From Xanthocytophaga agilis (GTDB taxonomy: Bacteria > Bacteroidota > Bacteroidia > Cytophagales > 172606-1), in the NCBI RefSeq assembly GCF_030068605.1, contig NZ_JASJOU010000004.1:524378-588377 (forward strand): DNA of 64,000 bases. Reading direction: 5' to 3'. Positions 54,352 through 62,861 of this stretch are shown here, piece after piece; position 1 is the stretch's first letter; each line of letters starts with the position of its first letter. The notes beneath the pieces were generated by a model. The model made no database searches, was not told the DNA's origin, and worked only from the letters and a program-made list of their open reading frames with translations. Both the position numbers and the translations under genes were made by a program.

Positions 54352-54863
54352 GTATTCGGTAAAATAATAATTAGTAGCCATACCAATAGCCGTGTAGCGA
54401 TACACCAGTTCTCAGTATATATGAAGGGTGAAGTGTAAACCTTGTAATTGGATACTGAAGGATAGCAACTGAAAACAGATAACTTTTGGTAACTACAAAC
54501 GAAGAAAGAGGTAGTATTTACACAGAGTTATCAGTATAGTACCTGACTTGACAAGGGATGATCTCATGAGATGTAAAGGTAACACTTATTTTCTATACTA
54601 TTAACTTTTTTGTAAAAGAAACTTATAACTCATCAGCCGGGTCATATTTTTTCGAGTAAAAGACGTATTCTCTTTATGTAATGAATATCTCGTCTTCTGG
54701 CATGTCAGAGGGCTATATTCTGGATAATGACGGGCAGGCCATCTGTGCCGGCTTCTCTTGAGGCTTGATTTTTTACACTTATTTGTTATTCTGCCAGAAG
54801 GTTCTAGCTTATTCAGGTACAGATATTTTTACTGGCTTTTGTGTGTCATAAACCTTTTTATCT
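54352..54863. other. Divergent spacer between receivers E and F
   Basis: About 510 AT-rich bases containing the promoters of both receivers. No repeat family member was recognised. Confidence 0.3.
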
Positions 54864-55304
54864 ATGAAGTTTTCGCAAACTGTACCACCCGGTCCTATTG
54901 TGATTGTCAATGATGACGATGACGAACAGTTTATACTGGAAAAGATCTTTCAGGAGTTGAATACCACTCGTGAAAGATTATATTTTACTAGTACCGCTGC
55001 TGCATTTGAGTATCTGACTGGCGGTGGCCCTACGCCGTTTCTGATTATCTGTGATATGATTCTGCCTGTTGAGAATGGAGTAGAATTTAAAAAGCGGATA
55101 GATACTCAGCCCCAGCTAAAAATTAAAAGCATTCCATTTATTTTTATGTCTAATGCCATTTCAAACACTGTCCTTGTAGATAGCTATGCCAGTCTTGCAC
55201 TTCAGGGTGTGTTTGAGACACCTTTTGACTATAACGACCTGAAAAACCTGATAGAGATTATTCTTACCTATTGGTCTGTTTGCAAACAACCGATTGCAAG
55301 CTAA
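54864..55304 (+). CDS. Receiver lacking the conserved lysine (receiver F)
   Basis: A 146-residue receiver homologous to receiver A. The acceptor is present (IICDMILPVENG, Asp64), but two hallmark positions differ: the pocket begins IVNDDDDEQF instead of IIEDDQDD, and the switch lysine in receiver A's VFQKP is Thr119 in VFETP. The Ser/Thr after strand 4 is FMSNA. Loss of the lysine usually blocks or changes phosphorylation-dependent switching, so it may be a constitutive or phosphate-independent adaptor. It is convergent with the small helical gene at 55387. Confidence 0.82.
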   Translation: MKFSQTVPPGPIVIVNDDDDEQFILEKIFQELNTTRERLYFTSTAAAFEYLTGGGPTPFLIICDMILPVENGVEFKKRIDTQPQLKIKSIPFIFMSNAISNTVLVDSYASLALQGVFETPFDYNDLKNLIEIILTYWSVCKQPIAS

Positions 55305-55386
55305 AGTCCAGACAGGATAGTAGCTTATGTCTATCGTATGCTAACAGCCTCATGTAAAATGGTGGCATTACTGGTTTAGTACTGCG

Positions 55387-55713
55387 TCATGAAAGGCTGT
55401 TATCTTTTTTGCTGAGAGGTAGATTCATATAGGCATCAATGGTAACATATACCTTATTGGTAATGTCAATGAGTTCGTCTACATTCTTCATTGCATTTTC
55501 TGCATAAGCCTGGGTTAATAGCTTTGCATTATCCAGAAATTCAATGGCTTTCACTTTGGCCAGTAAGTGGTCTGTGGCTTCAATTTCTTCCTGAGCCTGA
55601 TCAATAATACGGAGCAGGAACTCCTGATCCTGGAAATTTTCAATGTTATTTTCGAAATCCTCAATTTTCCGTAGCAGTCTTTGCAGCGCTACTCGTTTCT
55701 CTACATCTACCAT
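55387..55713 (-). CDS. Small helical protein of the receiver region
   Basis: A 108-residue, almost entirely helical acidic protein (KIEDFENNIENFQDQEF, IIDQAQEEIEATDHLLAKVK). Its C-terminus NVDELIDITNKVYVTIDAYM resembles SVEDLTRISADVYLSIDMYR in the 57570 product (shared V, D/E, L, I, V-Y, I-D-x-Y), so they may be distant paralogues. No known domain. The position next to stand-alone receivers suggests a protein partner, possibly binding them, but this is unproven. Confidence 0.6.
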   Translation of the reverse strand: MVDVEKRVALQRLLRKIEDFENNIENFQDQEFLLRIIDQAQEEIEATDHLLAKVKAIEFLDNAKLLTQAYAENAMKNVDELIDITNKVYVTIDAYMNLPLSKKDNSLS

Positions 55714-55929
55714 AGCATAGCATAATTTTAGCCTTTATCCCTTTTTAGCTCTGTAGTACTTATTCTTTATACTCTCACTTTGACTATAACGGGAAACTCT
55801 ACCGTTTTTTACGCTAAATAGAATAAAACAGTGAGTATACCAGAAAGTAAAAAAAGTGTTTGTATTTGCTTTTTAACTAGTTGTATATTATACCAGCTGT
55901 ATACAGATTAGCAAAGCCACTGCTTTAAG
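55714..55929. other. Promoter spacer of the helical protein gene
   Basis: About 215 AT-rich bases, followed by the duplicated terminator-bearing element. Nothing else was recognised. Confidence 0.3.
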
Positions 55930-56051
55930 CTAGATTATAAAAAGGCAAACTCACTGAGTCTGCCTTTTCTTTAGTATTTACCACTGAGCGCAGAAAATAC
56001 ATCTGGCCCATCACGAATATGGTATATAGCATTAAAATAGTATGCCTGTCA
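55930..56051 (-). ncRNA. Duplicated intergenic element, candidate small RNA (copy 1)
   Basis: This ~120-base stretch matches 62862-62974 at most positions: AAAAGGCA, a short inner dyad, TGCCTTTT, then ACCACTGAGC, ATACATCTGG and AAAATAGTAT. On the minus strand it ends in AAAAGGCA-N13-TGCCTTTT followed by a T-rich tail, a good terminator, with an inner ACTCA/TGAGT dyad. No gene lies directly upstream on that strand within ~470 bases. Two related copies with a terminator suggest sibling small RNAs or a dispersed repeat. Confidence 0.4.
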
Positions 56052-56156
56052 TATAATAGAATAGCTTCTGGTAACATTATTTTCTGCTGAAAAAAGTATT
56101 GTTACAGATTGTATATGCTGTTACTAAGTCAGAAAATCTCTCTTTAATTCTGTGCT

Positions 56157-56510
56157 CTTTCAGAAGCACAGAGAGAGGGAGAATTTCTTTCCAGAAGGGT
56201 AGCAAAAGAGTGTGATTCTTTCAGGACACCAAAAAGGAAAGAGGAGAACCAACGAGTGCTTTTTTCAAAAAGATGTACTCATCGTTTAGGAGGGGCAGAG
56301 AGGAGAAAGATTCTTTCAGAAAATGGAGAGAGTAAGTGATTCTTTCAGGAAGACAAGGAGGGAGGTTGACTTTTTCAGATGTACAGGAAGAAAGAGTGCT
56401 ACTTCCATACACAGGAAGAGTGGGATTCTTTCAGAAGGACAAAGAGGGGAAAGAGCAGGGTAGAGGAATGATACTTTCAGGAGGGTAGAAACCAGAAAGC
56501 TAGCTGAAAA
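56157..56510. repeat. Purine-rich ~30-bp degenerate repeat array
   Basis: Units begin CTTTCAG or TTCTTTCAG and continue with GA-rich sequence: TTCTTTCAGGACACCAAAAA, TTCTTTCAGAAAATGGAGAG, TTCTTTCAGGAAGACAAGGA, TTCTTTCAGAAGGACAAAGA, ACTTTCAGGAGGGTAGAAAC. Unit length is usually ~29-32 bases with some long ones. On the minus strand the unit is CTGAAAGAATC plus pyrimidines. The array lies just 3' of the 56527-57054 gene, as the related short array lies 3' of the 51533-51898 gene. Confidence 0.7.
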
Positions 56511-56526
56511 TAAAACGCACGGAACT

Positions 56527-57054
56527 TCAGGCCGATAAAGCTTCTTGTATGGATACTGTAAAATTTATTAGCCGCTGATTTTCATTCGTGTTAGCCCGAA
56601 GTAGCCGTTGCCAGTCGGTGATAATGCTATCCAGGTTTAACTGATACTCTTCACTTTCTTCTTCCATATTCCAGTGGTGAGCTATCTCATCGGCAATGGC
56701 TACAGATACGGTTTCGGGTGTGCGAAATCGGTAATTAGAATCTGAATGCTTTCCGTAAGGAGTAGATTGTCTGTGTAACAGGAATACCAGGTAGAGCGAA
56801 CGGCCCTGAAGGGGGGGGTGATCACCTGTATTTAGTGCCAGCGTGAATTGTGCTCTTAACTCATCGAACTGTGAATGAAAATAAATAAGAGACTGAACAG
56901 GATCTACAGCCTGAGAATAGATAAGGTCTTCCAGCGCAGAGACAGTCTTTTTCATCCATGCAGAACTGTTACGCATCTGATCATAGAGCTGTCTGCTTGT
57001 TTCATCCCGAAGTGGGCGGGAGTTTATAAATGCCAGATCTATTTTGTGGCTCAT
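56527..57054 (-). CDS. Hypothetical protein of the receiver region
   Basis: A 175-residue soluble protein with no signal peptide. It is mainly helical, with segments FINSRPLRDETSRQLYDQMR, LEDLIYSQAVDPVQSLIYFH and VAIADEIAHHWNMEEESEEY. No family was recognised. A run of eight Gs occurs inside the gene (near 56811), which could be a slippage site. It lies in the signalling region and is followed by the purine-rich repeats. A role in signalling is inferred from location only. Confidence 0.55.
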   Translation of the reverse strand: MSHKIDLAFINSRPLRDETSRQLYDQMRNSSAWMKKTVSALEDLIYSQAVDPVQSLIYFHSQFDELRAQFTLALNTGDHPPLQGRSLYLVFLLHRQSTPYGKHSDSNYRFRTPETVSVAIADEIAHHWNMEEESEEYQLNLDSIITDWQRLLRANTNENQRLINFTVSIQEALSA

Positions 57055-57569
57055 AGCATCTAAATAAAGGATAAGCGATAAAGTGTAAACTAGACAAAGA
57101 TAGAGTAAAGAGTGGTAATTATGTAGAGAATAAGTACTGTTTTTGAAAATTGAGTATTTGCCGAAGAGAAGCCTGGCAATAGGTATTTTCCAGTAGTAAT
57201 ATTATCGATACACTGTACCAACTGGTAGTATCAGGAACTGTCTATCTCAGTTGGAAAAATGCATTGTTATGTACAGATCGGGCAAAGAAGTGCTTTAATG
57301 AAATTCTTAGATTATTGATTTGCTTGGCAAATGCAGATAACAAGTACTACAGAAATACAGTGATATGTAGTTTATGCAGTTGGTATACAGAGTTTTATAT
57401 TTTTGTTGGTATTGTTTTTTTATTATCTCTATGTCTAAGATTAGAGGTCAGCAATTAAGGTTAACGTAAAGGGTACTATGAAACGCAGGCAGGTATCCAT
57501 GTGTCTGGCTTTTTGGTCCTGTCCTTAGGCCTTTGTACAAATCATATTCTTTTCTACACATACAAAACA
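57055..57569. other. Divergent spacer
   Basis: About 515 AT-rich bases between the 56527 gene (minus) and the 57570 gene (plus). A 64-codon frame (57264-57458) with Cys-rich hydrophobic content is not supported as a gene. Both promoters should be here. Confidence 0.3.
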
Positions 57570-57920
57570 ATGAAAACTATGTATACAACTTCTATTCCTG
57601 TTTCGGCTTCGGAAAAACAGAAAGCATTGGTCGCAATTCTCGAAGAAATTGAAAAGCTGACTCCCTGTATAGCAGAAGATCATATACCAGTTAGGCTACA
57701 GGCGCTTATCTGGGCAGCTTGTGAAACTATCAAGAGATGCATACTACCGCCGGATCAATCTCTGATCCATTTGGTACACAAACGCATACTGACTAGTCTG
57801 GAAAGTGCGCATGCTGTAATGGACGACTATCATTCCTGTCAGGAGAGATCCGTAGAAGACTTGACCAGAATCAGTGCCGATGTGTATCTATCTATTGACA
57901 TGTACCGCCGCACGATGTAA
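57570..57920 (+). CDS. Small helical protein, paralogue of the 55387 product
   Basis: ATG 57570 is preferred over the GTG at 57501, whose extra residues look non-conserved; 116 residues. Helical segments include SEKQKALVAILEEIEKLTP and HLVHKRILTSLESAHAVMDD, and the end SVEDLTRISADVYLSIDMYR parallels the 55387 protein. No known domain. Its transcript ends at a strong hairpin 11 bases after the stop. A role as a small partner of the receivers is a guess from location. Confidence 0.6.
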   Translation: MKTMYTTSIPVSASEKQKALVAILEEIEKLTPCIAEDHIPVRLQALIWAACETIKRCILPPDQSLIHLVHKRILTSLESAHAVMDDYHSCQERSVEDLTRISADVYLSIDMYRRTM

Positions 57921-57930
57921 AGATCTCATA

Positions 57931-57962
57931 AAAAAAGCATGTCAATGATCGACATGCTTTTC
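57931..57962 (+). terminator. Terminator of the 57570 gene
   Basis: AAAAGCATGTC (57933-57943) pairs perfectly with GACATGCTTTT (57951-57961) over a 7-base loop. The A-rich upstream side makes it work in both directions. Confidence 0.8.
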
Positions 57963-58499
57963 GATCTTAACCAGTGGTGTTGAAACATAAACCGCTGTAT
58001 ACTAGTAAAATAGTGTGCCTACTATTTGTTGTTTTCGTCCAGTTTATTTCTTCCACATATTTTTGTAATGCCACTTATAAATCCAAAGGGAATTACTTTT
58101 ATACGCTTTCTATCGGTTTGGACCATCGCTGAGATGCTTACAGGAAATTTAAATTGCCTGTAAGCATGGGGTTGTTACTATTATTACCAGAGTATCTATG
58201 ACCAACTATACATTGTAGAAAGGCATTAAATCATAAAATAAACCAGAAACCAGATTCTTATAAAAAGTAAGGATGTATTTGGTATGCATTTGCCTTTTTG
58301 TAACTTTGATGTGCAAGGAGTCACAAGGCATTTTTCTCAATCCCGGCTACTACATCTACTTTCCACTTTTATCCACTTTCCGCAGAGCCTTACTACTTAT
58401 TCAGCTAACTCCTGCAAGCTGAATGGTGCCACTATATTTCGAGAGTGCAGCGATAGTAAGGGAGAATACAACCTACTATACTACACAAACCTGGCATCT
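57963..58499. other. Spacer before the VOC-family gene
   Basis: About 540 bases. The open frame of the next gene extends back to 58284, but that part has no coding character. The promoter of the next gene lies here. Confidence 0.3.
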
Positions 58500-58976
58500 A
58501 TGAAGAAAACATTACTGTTGACTTTTATACTTATCTCAACTTTTTACCTCGGTTTCGCTTTTAAATCTATCACAGTTACAACCAATCATACTAGTAAAAT
58601 GAAAAGAGTAACAGGTATTGGGGGTGTATTCTTTACATGCAAAGACCCTAAAAAAATGACAGAGTGGTACCAAAAACATCTGGGATTAGAAACCAATCCA
58701 TACGGAGCTACCTTTGAGTGGTATGAAGGTCCGGATAGTTCAAAGAAGGCTCAGACCCAATGGACACCTTTTCCGCAGACAACTAACTACTTTGCCCCCT
58801 CAAACAAGGATTTTATGATTAACTACCGGGTTGAAAATCTGGAAGCACTGGTTGAAGAGTTGAAAAAGGAAGGGGTAGCCATTGTAGATAACATTGAGAC
58901 GTTTGACTATGGCAAATTTGTTCATATTCTTGACAGTGAAGGAAATAAGGTTCAGCTATGGGAGCCTATCGACTAA
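58500..58976 (+). CDS. VOC-family (glyoxalase-like) protein with signal peptide
   Basis: ATG 58500 gives MKKTLLLTFILISTFYLGFA, a signal peptide or membrane anchor; 158 residues. The body is a glyoxalase/bleomycin-resistance fold: RVTGIGGVFFTCKDPKKMTE, WYQKHLGLETNPYG, MINYRVENLEALVEELKKEG and the terminal KFVHILDSEGNKVQLWEP with a conserved Glu. The metal site is incomplete in this reading (a His in the first strand is not evident). An exported VOC protein is unusual, since the family is mostly cytoplasmic. The reaction is unknown. Confidence 0.8.
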   Translation: MKKTLLLTFILISTFYLGFAFKSITVTTNHTSKMKRVTGIGGVFFTCKDPKKMTEWYQKHLGLETNPYGATFEWYEGPDSSKKAQTQWTPFPQTTNYFAPSNKDFMINYRVENLEALVEELKKEGVAIVDNIETFDYGKFVHILDSEGNKVQLWEPID

Positions 58977-59020
58977 TTCATACATGATAGTAAGCCAGAA
59001 ATGGCCTTTATTACAACATG

Positions 59021-59363
59021 AGTCATCCCGAAGTTAAGATTTGAATAAAACCCAAGCCTATGCTTTTGAAAGTGTGGGCTTGGGTATATTTGAGAATTAC
59101 TCTCTCTTTCTGAGTTAGTTTATAGTCCAGGACATATCTCTTCTTATCGCCTTGTTACTTTTTTATCACGCCACGGCGTGATAGGCAAAAAAGAATACTT
59201 TCCGCCGATCCTTCTCTCCACAAGGCCAAAGCCCGACCTCGCGGAGAAAAGACTCCCTACGCACCTACACCTCCTTTTGCGATTAAAGTCATCTTTGCTC
59301 TCTTTGTGACATTTATTATTACTTTCTCAATGAGACATTCTCTACTCAAAATTCGGGATGACT
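59021..59363. mobile_element. MITE-like inverted-repeat element, copy 2
   Basis: AGTCATCCCGAA (59021-59032) is an exact inverted copy of TTCGGGATGACT (59352-59363), and flanking ACATG/TTATGT extends the similarity. Inside are ACCCAAGCC/GGCTTGGGT, the 20-bp palindrome TATCACGCCACGGCGTGATA (59164-59183), and the block GCACCTACACCTCC...GCGATTAAAGTC shared with copy 1. No transposase is encoded. Confidence 0.75.
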
Positions 59364-59500
59364 TATGTAGTGTCATCGCTTTCATGCTTATGTCTACTAG
59401 CGTTCATTGCCAAAGGGAGCGCGCCACTCGATGTTAGTAGTATTTGCTACCTGGTTTATAGTTGTTATGCAATACTTAGGGCTAAACCTGGATAAAAATA

Positions 59501-59827
59501 CTACCCAACATACTCTAATCCCCATTTATATAATTCATTAATGATAGGTTCCAGCTTTTTTCCTTTTTCTGTTAAGGTATATTCTACCGTAGGGGGAACT
59601 GTTGCAAAAACCTCTCTGGTTACAATCTTGTTTTCTTCCATATTCTTTAATTCTTTGACTAACATCCGGGTATTGATGCCGGAAATCATACGTTCTAACT
59701 CACTGAATCGCTTTTTTCCCGGAAACAAAGCATAGATAATTGACATAGCCCATTTTCCGCCAATGACATCCAGAATTTCCTGAAGTGTACACCGCTCTTC
59801 GCTTTTTTTTATCTTTTTTTCATTCAT
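59501..59827 (-). CDS. HxlR-family transcriptional regulator
   Basis: A 108-residue winged-helix regulator of the HxlR/MarR-like type: RCTLQEILDVIGGKWAMSII at the start, FPGKKRFSELERMISGINTR for the recognition helix, MLVKELKNMEENKIVTREVF and the wing PTVEYTLTEKGKKLEPIINE. HxlR proteins respond to electrophiles or oxidants and often control an adjacent oxidoreductase. The divergent gene is a short-chain dehydrogenase, 115 bases away, and a 9-bp inverted repeat lies between. Confidence 0.9.
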   Translation of the reverse strand: MNEKKIKKSEERCTLQEILDVIGGKWAMSIIYALFPGKKRFSELERMISGINTRMLVKELKNMEENKIVTREVFATVPPTVEYTLTEKGKKLEPIINELYKWGLEYVG

Positions 59828-59891
59828 AAATAGTTGATTTTGTTTATTGCTTTACTTTATGGTATTACTTCACATTCGTGTAACTACTTTC

Positions 59892-59917
59892 AAAAGTAAA
59901 GTAATGAGTTTACTTTT
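59892..59917. promoter_or_regulatory. Inverted repeat between HxlR and SDR genes
   Basis: AAAAGTAAA-N8-TTTACTTTT is a perfect 9-bp dyad 26 bases upstream of the SDR start. A related TTTACTTTAT lies nearer the HxlR gene (~59850). Position and symmetry fit an HxlR operator. Confidence 0.55.
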
Positions 59918-59942
59918 ACAACTCATTTTAAAACAGATCAGT

Positions 59943-60716
59943 ATGTATAATACGTTAGAAGGCCAGATTGCATTGGTCACCGGTGGAACAAAAGGTATCG
60001 GAAAAGCAATTGTTGCTAAACTTAGTGATTTGGGTGCACAGGTTATTGTAACAGCACGCAGCGAACCCAAAGTGAAAGTCGGATCTCATTTCATTCAGGC
60101 AGATCATTCTCTGCCGGAAAGTGCAGAAATCATTGCCAGGGAAATACTTGAGAAGTATGGCAAAATAGACATTATTGTAAATAATGCAGGTGCAAACCTA
60201 AGCCCTGGAGGAGGGTATAATACACTGCTGGATGAACACTGGAACACTGAGTTTCAATTGAATTTGATGGCAGCTGTACGCATCAACAAAGCATTATTAC
60301 CAACTATGATAGCCCAAAATAGTGGTGTGATTATTAATATCTCTACAGGTGCCGCCAAACAGCCCATCTGGGATTTGACTATGTCGTATTCGGCTGCAAA
60401 AGCAGCACTAAATGCGTACAGTAAAGCATTGGCAAGTGAGGTGGGTACAAAAGGAATACGTGTAAACGTGGTGGCTCCTGGGGTTGTTAAAACACCTTTG
60501 ATGGAAGAGTTCATCGAAAATATAGCGAAAACGTCAAATATAACGGTAGATCAGGCTTATCAATCTATGATGGATAAAGTAGGCAATGTTCCATTAAGTA
60601 GAATGGCTGAACCCGAGGATATTGCCAACATAGTAGGATTTTTGGTTTCTTCGGATGCACACTATATTACGGGTGCCATTTACTCGGTAGATGGAGGTGC
60701 CTTACCTGTGATATAA
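59943..60716 (+). CDS. Short-chain dehydrogenase/reductase
   Basis: ATG 59943 is preferred over the upstream frame start at 59847; 257 residues, normal for the family. NAD(P)-binding TGGTKGIGKAI lies near the N-terminus, NNAG in IDIIVNNAGANLS, and the catalytic set in NISTGAAKQPIWDLTMSYSAAKAAL (Ser, Tyr, Lys as Y-x-x-x-K). The end RMAEPEDIANIVGFLVSSDA and YITGAIYSVDGGA is typical of FabG-like SDRs. Substrate unknown. Divergent from, and probably controlled by, the HxlR gene. Confidence 0.92.
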   Translation: MYNTLEGQIALVTGGTKGIGKAIVAKLSDLGAQVIVTARSEPKVKVGSHFIQADHSLPESAEIIAREILEKYGKIDIIVNNAGANLSPGGGYNTLLDEHWNTEFQLNLMAAVRINKALLPTMIAQNSGVIINISTGAAKQPIWDLTMSYSAAKAALNAYSKALASEVGTKGIRVNVVAPGVVKTPLMEEFIENIAKTSNITVDQAYQSMMDKVGNVPLSRMAEPEDIANIVGFLVSSDAHYITGAIYSVDGGALPVI

Positions 60717-60820
60717 AAACCGGGAATCTGGTTTTAATGGATGATTCAGGCAAATGGCTGGCAATCTCATGTTTGACTTCTTTTATGATTAACTTTTTAG
60801 TATAAACAAACCCGTTACTC

Positions 60821-61015
60821 ATGAAAGAGAAAACCATTACGATTCGGGTATGTGGTTTAGAAGAGTTATATAACCAGACTCCTGCCTTTATATCGTATAT
60901 AGAACTGGAAGCTGCGCTTCAGGAAGGATACAAAATCAAGCATATTACAGATGTAACTCCCAAAGGATCATTGTCAACATTGATTCGATATAATCTGGAA
61001 AAGTCATTTATTTGA
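60821..61015 (+). CDS. Small hypothetical protein
   Basis: A 64-residue basic protein (TITIRVCGLEELYNQTPAFI, LEAALQEGYKIKHITDVTPK, SLSTLIRYNLEK) with a beta-alpha-beta look. It follows the SDR gene by 104 bases on the same strand and could share its transcript. No family recognised. Length and lack of homology evidence keep the call modest. A strong terminator lies ~190 bases further on. Confidence 0.5.
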   Translation: MKEKTITIRVCGLEELYNQTPAFISYIELEAALQEGYKIKHITDVTPKGSLSTLIRYNLEKSFI

Positions 61016-61206
61016 CTTAAGGGTACATCTGCTATTAAAATACCTTCTGTTGACAGATTAGTGTGAGTAAAATTGAAAGACAGAAGATACTGAATCCAGA
61101 AATTAAAATTTGATTAAGTGTAGTAACCTGCCTTGGTGAAAATTTATGCTATACATAAACTACGGCATTAGTATAAACAATTACGTTTATACGAGGCTAA
61201 GTTATT
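61016..61206. other. Spacer after the small gene
   Basis: About 190 bases with no feature before the next terminator. Together with 61238-61507 (also empty) it separates the small gene from receiver G. Confidence 0.3.
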
Positions 61207-61238
61207 AAAGCACCTATGTAGTACGTAGGTGCTTTTGT
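61207..61238 (+). terminator. Hairpin terminator
   Basis: AAAGCACCTATG (61207-61218) pairs with CGTAGGTGCTTT (61224-61235, one wobble) over a 5-base loop, followed by TGT. It ends plus-strand transcription from the SDR/small-gene side. Confidence 0.75.
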
Positions 61239-61507
61239 ATGTATGCAGAAAGAGCAGTTGGGATTATATAATGACTGGATCAGCCACATATACACAACTC
61301 ATTTGATGGTATATTATACTATACATATTGCAGCAATATGATTCCAGCCTATCTTCGCTTCCTTCTTAAGCAACAAAATAAGTAGGTTTTCTTAGCGTTC
61401 CTTTGTTCCTATAGCTAGTATACATACATTTAAGAAACGAACGTACTACTCACTAGTAGAGAGTATGTTTATAGGTAGAAAAATGCAAAAGTTAACTGTT
61501 GGAGGTA

Positions 61508-61921
61508 ATGGAGAATGGTTTATTTGTATTGGTAGCGGAAGATGATCTGGATGATGTAGAAGTACTGAAAATGATTTTTACACAATACTTTCCAGACTGG
61601 CATTGTCATTTTGTAACCAATGGGCAAAATGTCATCGACTTTTTAAAGGAGAGGTATGCGCAGGGGAAGCCTGTTTCTTTTGTATTGAGTGATATTAATA
61701 TGCCTGTAAAAGATGGCATTACTACCCTGGCAGAACTACGTGCCACGATGGAGTATAAACAATTGCCTTTTATTGGTCTTTCAACGACCATTTTTCCCCC
61801 CATTTTAGACAGATTCATGCAATTGGGAGGAAATGCTTTTTTTCAAAAACCCGAATCAATGGATGACTATGTTCAGATCCTAAAGCAGATTTCGGAGAAA
61901 ATTAATCAGGCCCAGAATTAA
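61508..61921 (+). CDS. Single-domain response regulator (receiver G)
   Basis: ATG 61508 is preferred over the TTG at 61499; 137 residues. The pocket is complete (LVAEDDLDDVEVL), the acceptor is in FVLSDINMPVKDG, and switch residues are in IGLSTT and FFQKP. It is more distant from receivers A-F. Its gene converges on the PAS-protein gene, whose stop lies 15 bases away. No output domain. Confidence 0.85.
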   Translation: MENGLFVLVAEDDLDDVEVLKMIFTQYFPDWHCHFVTNGQNVIDFLKERYAQGKPVSFVLSDINMPVKDGITTLAELRATMEYKQLPFIGLSTTIFPPILDRFMQLGGNAFFQKPESMDDYVQILKQISEKINQAQN

Positions 61922-61935
61922 TTGTTCTGGCAGGC

Positions 61936-62328
61936 TTAATTCAAATAGGTTTCATTGTCATTCATTTCACGGGTCAGTTTGGTAAACCCAATCACCTGGC
62001 CGTCTTCGTTATGCAGGGCCGTAATAAGTATGCTACCCCAAAAAATAGTACCATCCTTTTTCAGACGTCTGCCTATATGACGGGCACGGCCTTCTTTTAT
62101 GGCTAGTTCAATAAGTTGTTCGGGTAAGCCGGCTTGCCTATCCTGAGGCATGTAAAATAGTCTGAAATTCTGGCCAATGATTTCGTCTTCTTTGTAGCCT
62201 TTAATCTTTTCAGCTCCTTTATTCCATGTCAAAATGGTCCCATCAAGATCCAGTAAGATAATTGCATAATCGAGTATTTCTGCAATCATTTTCTTGTGCA
62301 GCATTGCGAGGCGTTCTGTTTTGTCCAT
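61936..62328 (-). CDS. Single PAS-domain protein
   Basis: ATG 62328 (MDKTERLAMLHKKMI) is preferred over the upstream frame start at 62412; 130 residues. One PAS domain fills almost the whole protein: ILDYAIILLDLDGTILTWNK, GAEKIKGYKEDEIIGQNFRL, RARHIGRRLKKDGTIFWGSI and VIGFTKLTREM. Such free PAS proteins can bind heme, flavin or small ligands and dimerise with kinases. There is no kinase domain. It converges on receiver G, so the pair might work together. Confidence 0.83.
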   Translation of the reverse strand: MDKTERLAMLHKKMIAEILDYAIILLDLDGTILTWNKGAEKIKGYKEDEIIGQNFRLFYMPQDRQAGLPEQLIELAIKEGRARHIGRRLKKDGTIFWGSILITALHNEDGQVIGFTKLTREMNDNETYLN

Positions 62329-62542
62329 TGTTGCTAGTGATTTACTATAAGTATTCGATAATTGAATTTGGTATACGCAAGTTAGTATAAATAGATACAT
62401 AAAAAAATACACTGAAAAGCAGATGTTTAGTAGATGGATTACGAAAGCTTACTGTTTTTTACAGGCTCTGCAATTGGAGGAGAAAGCTTCTGCTTTGTTG
62501 AGCGACAGAATAACATATTTTACTAAGAAACAAACAAATAAA
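62329..62542. other. Promoter spacer of the PAS protein gene
   Basis: About 210 bases with no other feature. The perfect hairpin and the duplicated element listed next lie further right, and 62975-63436 is otherwise empty. Confidence 0.3.
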
Positions 62543-62572
62543 AAAAAGCTATTAGAACACTAATAGCTTTTT
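62543..62572. terminator. Perfect 13-bp hairpin
   Basis: AAAAAGCTATTAG (62543-62555) pairs perfectly with CTAATAGCTTTTT (62560-62572) around AACA. It looks like a bidirectional terminator, but no gene ends nearby on either strand, so it may close an unannotated RNA. Confidence 0.65.
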
Positions 62573-62861
62573 CAGATATACTACTAAAATATATATTTTT
62601 CCAGAATATATGCTCATTTCATCCTATACAAAACTACAGCTTTGCAGGTTTTGATAAAATTCAATACATGTGAAAAAGTCACAGAGTGCTTTAGTATGCT
62701 TTAACTGTCTCAATAATTTACTGATAGTCAATGTGTTTATAATAGAGGCTATTTGCTCTTCGTTCCAAAGTTCCGTTATTGGAACAAAAAGGAATTAATA
62801 GGTCTTTCTACTTACTTCTGTTGTTTTTACTACATGTCAGGTCCGGATGTATTGCTGAGCT

